DNA of 10,811 bases, from contig CAZPFE010000018.1 in the NCBI GenBank assembly GCA_964585805.1, positions 1-10,811 on the forward strand, read 5' to 3'. Within the stretch, counting starts at the first letter, position 1. Every line of letters begins with the position of its first letter. Source of the DNA: CAYLWZ01 sp964585805 (GTDB lineage: Bacteria; Patescibacteriota; Minisyncoccia; Minisyncoccales; GWA2-38-27). The notes beneath the pieces were generated by a model. That model was not told the origin of the DNA and searched no databases. It saw nothing but the letters and a program-made list of their open reading frames with translations. Below, piece by piece: positions 6,304 through 10,811 of this stretch. A program made the translations under genes and the position numbers.

Positions 6304-7888
6304 ACTCAATCCTTTTTAATGTTTTACTCTTTCCTAAAATCTCTGCTATTTCAAAAGGACCAGGCGAAGCTTTTTTTCCAGTTAAAGCAACTCTTAAGGG
6401 CCAAAGAAAATATCCTCTGTTTGCTAATTTTTCTGCTTCTGACATTAAAATCTTTTCAATTGTTTCTCTATTCCAATTTTCCTCTTTAATTGGAGAAAGA
6501 AGATTTTTTATCTTTTCTAAAACCTCTAAAGTTCCTTCTTCTCTCGCTTCTTTCCAAAAAAGAAGTTCTTTAGGATAATCCAATCTTTCTTTAAAAAAGA
6601 AATCTGCTAAATCCCCAATTTCTGAAACTTTTTTTAACCTTTCCTGAAATAATTGGACTATCCTTTCTAAATGATTAAAATTTATTTTTTCTTTCGTTTC
6701 TTTTATTTTAAAAGATTGAGAAAAATAAATCCCTCCATAAGCAGGTGGATATTGTTCTGATTTAATAATCGGCTCTAAATAATCTTTTTCAATTAAATAA
6801 GGAATAGCCATTCTTGTTAAATCTTCTCTTGGTGTCTGGCGAATATAAAATCCGTTTAAATAATCTAATTTTTCAGTGTTAAAAATTGCTCCTGATTTTT
6901 GAATCTTCTTCACTGAGAAATCTTTAATTAAAGAAGACAAAGAATAAATTTCTTTTTCTGTCCCTGGATTCCAACCCAAAAAAGCCAAAAAATTTATCAT
7001 TGCTTCTGGTAGGTAGCCCATCTTTTTGTATTCATTAACAGACATTGCTCCATGTCTTTTGCTTAACTTACTTCTATCAGGACCTAAAATTAAAGGAATG
7101 TGAATATAAACTGGTTGGTAAAAACCAAGAGCTTTTTGAAGAAGTATTTGCTTTGGAGTATTAGGTAAGTGATCTTCACCTCTAATAATATGAGTAATTC
7201 TCATTTCAAAATCATCAACAACTGCTGCAAAATTATATAAAGGCGTATTTAAATTTTTAGCAATAACGATATCACCCAATAAATTAGCGTCAAACTCTAT
7301 TTTACCGCGCACTTCATCAACAAAAGAAATTTTTTCTTTCGGAACTTTAAACCTTATTACTGCTGGCATTCCTTTTTCCAATCTTTCTTTCACTTCCTTT
7401 TCGGATAAATGAGCGCATTTCCCATCATAACGAGGGGGCAAACCTCTACTCATTTGTTCTTCTCTTTTTGCTTTTAATTCTTCTGGAGTGCAAAAACAAT
7501 AATAAGCTTTTTTTTCCTCTAAAAGTTTTTCCAAATATTTTCTGTAAATATTTTTTCTCTCGCTTTGTCTATAAGGACCATAATGACCTATATAATCTGT
7601 ATCAAAAATTCTCTCTTGGTCTTTTTTAAAAATCGGACCCTCATCCCACTCAATCCCTAACCATTTTAAGCCTTCCATAATATCTTCTTCATATTCTTTT
7701 TTTGACCTTTCTAAGTCAGTATCTTCTATTCTCAAAATCATCTTCCCTTGATATTTTCTGGCAAAAAGAAAATTAAAAAGAGCTGTCCGCGCTCCTCCAA
7801 TATGAAAAAAACCAGTCGGAGAAGGAGCAAACCTCACCCTTACTTTTAAATTGTCTTTTTTAAAAATATTATTATCCTTCTCTTTCAT
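6263..7888 (-). CDS. gltX: Glutamyl-tRNA synthetase
   Basis: A 541-residue class I aminoacyl-tRNA synthetase that charges tRNA-Glu. The catalytic domain has RFAPSPTGFFHIGGARTALFNF (19-40, with HIGG as the HIGH motif) and SKLSKRHG (273-280, the KMSKS equivalent). RGEDHLPNTPKQ (236-247) is also typical. A zinc site like that of E. coli GltX is kept: C131, C133, C158 and H160. The helical anticodon-binding domain fills the C-terminal third, about 340-541. Compared with many bacterial enzymes there is a short extra loop (about 87-102) before YGPYRQSER, and a polar tail of about 15 residues before the first beta strand. Whether it also charges tRNA-Gln cannot be decided here. It starts 9 nt after the PBP2 gene, so it is probably co-transcribed with wall genes. 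No Shine-Dalgarno sequence is visible at its ATG. Confidence 0.96.
   Translation of the reverse strand: MKEKDNNIFKKDNLKVRVRFAPSPTGFFHIGGARTALFNFLFARKYQGKMILRIEDTDLERSKKEYEEDIMEGLKWLGIEWDEGPIFKKDQERIFDTDYIGHYGPYRQSERKNIYRKYLEKLLEEKKAYYCFCTPEELKAKREEQMSRGLPPRYDGKCAHLSEKEVKERLEKGMPAVIRFKVPKEKISFVDEVRGKIEFDANLLGDIVIAKNLNTPLYNFAAVVDDFEMRITHIIRGEDHLPNTPKQILLQKALGFYQPVYIHIPLILGPDRSKLSKRHGAMSVNEYKKMGYLPEAMINFLAFLGWNPGTEKEIYSLSSLIKDFSVKKIQKSGAIFNTEKLDYLNGFYIRQTPREDLTRMAIPYLIEKDYLEPIIKSEQYPPAYGGIYFSQSFKIKETKEKINFNHLERIVQLFQERLKKVSEIGDLADFFFKERLDYPKELLFWKEAREEGTLEVLEKIKNLLSPIKEENWNRETIEKILMSEAEKLANRGYFLWPLRVALTGKKASPGPFEIAEILGKSKTLKRIEYAKSLLQKRENQN
6310..6314 (-). promoter_or_regulatory. Ribosome binding site AAGGA fixing the hydrolase start
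   Basis: On the minus strand AAAAAGGA ends 6 nt before the ATG at 6303. It would abut the TTG at 6309 with no spacing, so it decides for the ATG. It is the only clear Shine-Dalgarno sequence I see before a gene in this window, and it lies inside the 3' end of gltX. Confidence 0.65.
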
Positions 7889-7897
7889 AAATAAATT

Positions 7898-9880
7898 TTA
7901 TTTATTTCCAAAATACCATTGAAGAATTTCTTTTGCAACCGGCAAAACTGCCTCCCGTAAACCTTTTATTTTTTCCATCATTACTAATAATACTATTTCT
8001 GGCTTATCATAAGGAGCCAAAACAACAACCCAGTTGTCAAAATATCCTTCTTTTATTGTTTCTGCTGTTCCTGTTTTTGCTGCTACTGGAACCGGCAAAT
8101 CACTCAAAATTTTTGCCGAAGCCAAAGGACTATTCTCTCCAGTTACTGCCCATCTCATTCCTTCTTTAACAATTTCTAAATTTTGAGGATTAATAAAATC
8201 TTTTCTAATAACTTCTGGTTTAAATTCTTTAATAATATTTTTCTTTTCATCCACTATCTCCTTTACTATTCTTGGCTGATAAAGGATGCCTCCGTTAGCA
8301 ATCGGAACAAATGAAGCAGCAACCTGAATTGGTGTTGCCAAAACATCTCCTTGACCAATAGAAAGATTATAAGTATCTCCATCCCACCAAAACACTCCTT
8401 TAACCTTCTTTTTCCATTGAGGAGAAGGAATTAATCCTTTCTTTTCACCTGGAAGATCAATCCCTGTTTTTTCACCCCAACCAAAGAGTTGAAGATATTT
8501 CTTTATTTTTGTAGGACCTAATCCTTCTTGATCTTTGTATCCTCCGCCAATAGTATAAAAATAAACATCTGAGGATTCAGCAATTGCTTTTCTCATATCT
8601 GTCCAACCATGAAAAGCCCAGTCTCTTTTTATCGTATACTTGTCTGGATTATACTTGTTCGGAATAATAATTTTATCTTCACAATATAACTTTTTATAAG
8701 GAGAAATAATTTCTTCCTCTAAAGCAGCTGCAGCTATTAATGGCTTAATCACTGAACCAGTAGGATATAAACCAGCAATTGCCCTATTCAAAAAAGGATA
8801 TTTTTTTTCTTTGTCTAATAAAAGTTCCTCTAAAGCCTTTTTATCCGCTCCTTTACTAAATAAATTATTATCATATCCTGGGATACTAACCAAAGAAAGC
8901 ACTCCGCCTGTATTGGGATCTAAAGCAATAACCACTCCTTTATCTGTCCCTGATTTCTTTAAATACTTTTCTAAAGATTGTTCGGCTATTTTTTGAAGAT
9001 CAGCATTTAACCACAATACCAAACTTTTTCCTGGCCGAGGAGAAACAATAACCTCTTTAGAAACAACATTACCTTGAGCATCTCTTTCAATTTTCATCTC
9101 GCCTGGTTCTTTCCTCAAAAATTCTTCGTATTCCTTTTCTAAACCAGCGCGGCCAACATAATCAAAAGGCGAATAAATTTCTGAATTATTTTTTAATTCT
9201 TCTTTTGTAATTAAACTAGTATATCCAAGAATATGGGAAAAAATAGCCGCCTCTGGATAATATCTAACCAAGTTTTCTTTAATCCAAAAACCAGGAAACT
9301 CATTTATCTTACTCTCTAAAATAATTAATCTTTGTCGATCTAAATTTTCTAAAATTAAAATATCATTTTCTTTCGCTGAATTAATTCTTTTTTCTAAATC
9401 TTCAATATCTTTATTTATAATCATAGAAACTTTCTTTAAAATCTCGTCTCTCTCTTTTTTATCAAGAGAAAAAAACTTATCTTTATTTAAAACAAGATCA
9501 AATGTTAGTTTATTGGAAACTAACTGCTTTCCTTTTGCATCATATACCACACCTCTAAAAGAATCTAAAGAAGAAGAAATAAATTTATTTGCTTCTGCAA
9601 GAGTTTTATATTTTTGATATCCAAGAACTTGCAACTGAAAAACACGAAACAAAAACAAAAAGAAAACTAAAAAAACGAGAACAAACATTATCCTAATTCC
9701 TTTTTGAGGAAGAACAACTTCTAATTTATTTGAAAAACAGCCAATTTCTTCTTCTTTTTCTTTGGCTAAGGAATCTAAAAAAACTTCATGAGGTTCTATA
9801 TCTACTTGAGAAAAACCTTGAATGTAATATTTTTTTCCTCTTTTTCTTTTAATTTTTGAAAAAAAATGAAAAATGAACAT
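7898..9880 (-). CDS. mrdA: Penicillin-binding protein 2 (elongasome transpeptidase)
   Basis: A 660-residue class B penicillin-binding protein that cross-links peptidoglycan outside the membrane during side-wall growth. A single membrane helix lies at about 63-82. The pedestal/dimerisation domain starts with SFRGVVYDAKGKQL (107-120) and includes GRAGLEKEYEEFL (243-255). The transpeptidase domain holds all three active-site motifs: SVIK (376-379, nucleophile Ser376), SSD (436-438) and KTG (602-604). SIGQGDVLATPIQVA (507-521) is also diagnostic. An unusual cytoplasmic extension of about 62 residues precedes the helix; it carries DIEPHEVFLDS (27-37), a motif I associate with Parcubacteria PBP2 proteins. 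The ATG at 9880 overlaps mreD by 32 nt. The usual partner rodA does not follow; gltX does. Placing it next to mreC and mreD favours PBP2 over PBP3 (FtsI). Confidence 0.95.
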   Translation of the reverse strand: MFIFHFFSKIKRKRGKKYYIQGFSQVDIEPHEVFLDSLAKEKEEEIGCFSNKLEVVLPQKGIRIMFVLVFLVFFLFLFRVFQLQVLGYQKYKTLAEANKFISSSLDSFRGVVYDAKGKQLVSNKLTFDLVLNKDKFFSLDKKERDEILKKVSMIINKDIEDLEKRINSAKENDILILENLDRQRLIILESKINEFPGFWIKENLVRYYPEAAIFSHILGYTSLITKEELKNNSEIYSPFDYVGRAGLEKEYEEFLRKEPGEMKIERDAQGNVVSKEVIVSPRPGKSLVLWLNADLQKIAEQSLEKYLKKSGTDKGVVIALDPNTGGVLSLVSIPGYDNNLFSKGADKKALEELLLDKEKKYPFLNRAIAGLYPTGSVIKPLIAAAALEEEIISPYKKLYCEDKIIIPNKYNPDKYTIKRDWAFHGWTDMRKAIAESSDVYFYTIGGGYKDQEGLGPTKIKKYLQLFGWGEKTGIDLPGEKKGLIPSPQWKKKVKGVFWWDGDTYNLSIGQGDVLATPIQVAASFVPIANGGILYQPRIVKEIVDEKKNIIKEFKPEVIRKDFINPQNLEIVKEGMRWAVTGENSPLASAKILSDLPVPVAAKTGTAETIKEGYFDNWVVVLAPYDKPEIVLLVMMEKIKGLREAVLPVAKEILQWYFGNK

Positions 9881-10160
9881 ATTTTTTAACTACAAACTTA
9901 ATGAAAAAAGATATTAACAAAAGGATTATAATATAAAAACCAAACCCTTTATCTGAAAAAATATCTAAAAAAAATCCTCCTATTAAAGCATTAAATAAAC
10001 CAAAATTGCTTTTAGGAGATTCAGTAAGATTCCAAATTATAACTCCAATTAAAATCAAGTTTAAATGATCTAAAAAGGAAAAATTAGGCAAAAAACTCGT
10101 TTGGAAGAGAATAAAGAAAAAATAAAGAAGTAAAGAAAAAATAATTTTTTTAATTAACAT
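9849..10160 (-). CDS. mreD: Short MreD-like rod-shape membrane protein
   Basis: A 103-residue, very hydrophobic protein with about four membrane helices (roughly 5-23, 32-46, 53-69 and 73-91). GGFFLDIFSDKGFGFY (61-76) fits the conserved helix-loop of MreD. Family members are typically around 160 residues with five or six helices, so the C-terminal part is missing here. I see no disabling frameshift: the reading frame simply ends inside the start of the PBP2 gene. Position is the strongest argument, because mreC-mreD-PBP2 is the classic order. MreD helps link MreC and PBP2 to the MreB scaffold. It starts 1 nt after the mreC stop, with no Shine-Dalgarno sequence, so coupled translation is likely. 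An unrelated small membrane protein is less likely but not excluded. Confidence 0.75.
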   Translation of the reverse strand: MLIKKIIFSLLLYFFFILFQTSFLPNFSFLDHLNLILIGVIIWNLTESPKSNFGLFNALIGGFFLDIFSDKGFGFYIIILLLISFFIKFVVKKYVHFSFFFKN

Positions 10161-10161
10161 T

Positions 10162-10811
10162 TTAACGCCAATGTTTAATTACGAATAAATCACTATCTCG
10201 AAGTTTAAAAAATGGAGTTACTTTCACTTTCTGCGAGGATCGAAAATCATTTTTTTCTATTGCAGTTACTTTACCTACTAAAAGCCCTTTAGGAAAAATA
10301 CCGCTTAAACTATCACTAACCACTAAATTACCTTTTGAAATCTTTTTTTCTTTTGGAATTAAATCAATTATAATTTCAGAATTTCCATCTCCCTTTGCTA
10401 AACCAGAAATATTTTCTTCTCCATTTTCAATTAAAACATCAAAAGAAATATTTTTATCTGAGAGAAGCACAACTTTAGAAAAATTTTTATAAACTTCCTT
10501 TATTTTACCTACTAAGACATTTTCTGAAGTAATTACTGGCATATCTTTCAAAATACCATCATCTGATCCGCCTTGTATTAAAAGAAAATTATTAGAAACA
10601 TCTTTCCCGATAACCTGAGAAAAATAAAGATTAAATTTTTTTTCAAGTCCTAATCCTAACGCTTTTTTTAATTTTTTATTTTCTTCTTTAACTAAATTTA
10701 AAACTGCTATTTCTGCTTTTAATTTATTATTCTCTTTTTCTAAACTATTCAATTTATTTATAACTTCTTTTGAGTTTAAAAAATAATCAATTATCCCTGA
10801 AGTATTTATAC
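10162..10811 (-). CDS. mreC: Rod-shape determining protein MreC (5' end outside window)
   Basis: The frame is open to the right edge, adding about 19 codons upstream of the TTG at 10752, so the true start and the N-terminal membrane helix lie outside the window. The visible part begins with a coiled coil rich in Leu, Lys, Glu and Asn (SLEKENNKLKAEI... and LVKEENKKLKKALG), as in MreC dimers. It continues into the two beta-barrel domains: VIGKDVSNNFLLIQGGSDDGILKDMPVI, NVLVGKI, and later SGIFPKGLLVGKVTAIEKND and the closing LRDSDLFVI. MreC is a bitopic protein that spans the periplasmic side of the elongasome and activates PBP2. The gene is the first visible member of the run; mreB would be expected just upstream, beyond the window. 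Confidence 0.93.
   Translation of the reverse strand, partial: INTSGIIDYFLNSKEVINKLNSLEKENNKLKAEIAVLNLVKEENKKLKKALGLGLEKKFNLYFSQVIGKDVSNNFLLIQGGSDDGILKDMPVITSENVLVGKIKEVYKNFSKVVLLSDKNISFDVLIENGEENISGLAKGDGNSEIIIDLIPKEKKISKGNLVVSDSLSGIFPKGLLVGKVTAIEKNDFRSSQKVKVTPFFKLRDSDLFVIKHWR

Noticed and set aside
6304..6309. TTG start for the hydrolase at 6309
   Set aside because: The AAGGA at 6310-6314 would touch this codon, while it is correctly spaced for the ATG at 6303.
7933..8169. Plus-strand open frame opposite the PBP2 C-terminus
   Set aside because: Leu-rich shadow of the conserved KTG region on the other strand.
8811..8996. Plus-strand open frame opposite the middle of PBP2
   Set aside because: Short shadow frame with no independent support.
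10750..10752. TTG at 10750-10752 as the true MreC start
   Set aside because: The frame stays open to the window edge, and a start here would remove the membrane helix MreC needs and cut into the coiled coil.
1234..10811. Alternative genetic code with TGA read as an amino acid, as in some candidate phyla
   Set aside because: All conserved proteins read through completely in the standard code, and a conserved tryptophan checked directly (in HPWAGP of the FemAB-type protein) uses TGG; the lack of TGA stops alone is not evidence in such AT-rich sequence.

Overview
The window looks like a chromosomal segment from a low-GC member of the candidate phyla radiation (Patescibacteria, most likely Parcubacteria). 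That placement is inference. It rests on the AT-rich sequence, the compact gene layout with mostly overlapping or abutting genes, the reduced size of MreD, the membrane-anchored MurF-type ligase, and an N-terminal PBP2 extension I associate with this group. All nine stop codons that can be seen are TAA, and the standard code fits every conserved gene.

Layout. Every convincing gene is on the minus strand, so the window reads from right to left. The first block (10811 down to 1234) is one tightly packed run: mreC (5' end outside the window), a short mreD, the class B penicillin-binding protein PBP2 (mrdA), glutamyl-tRNA synthetase (gltX), an alpha/beta hydrolase, a Mur ligase of MurF type, a DegT-family PLP aminotransferase, a small membrane-anchored DUF192 protein, and a FemAB-type aminoacyltransferase. 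Gaps are 1 to 14 nt, or there are overlaps of 10 to 41 nt, so this is probably one operon. A 457-nt gene-free stretch (777-1233) follows. It holds an unusual array of palindromic, alternating pyrimidine/purine repeats. Beyond it lies an ftsQ/divIB-like division gene, cut by the left edge.

How the genes fit together. MreC, MreD and PBP2 belong to the elongasome, which inserts new wall along the cell side. The MurF-type ligase would finish the peptide of the wall precursor. FemAB-family enzymes add amino acids to the precursor stem peptide, and the PLP aminotransferase could supply or modify a sugar or amino acid for the envelope. FtsQ belongs to the divisome. The segment is therefore a wall growth and division cluster with one translation gene, gltX, embedded in it.

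The items most worth a second look are the hairpin-bearing repeat array before ftsQ, the replacement of the usual MurF N-terminal domain by membrane helices, and the aminotransferase/DUF192/FemAB tail of the operon. I found no CRISPR, tRNA, rRNA, phage or toxin genes.
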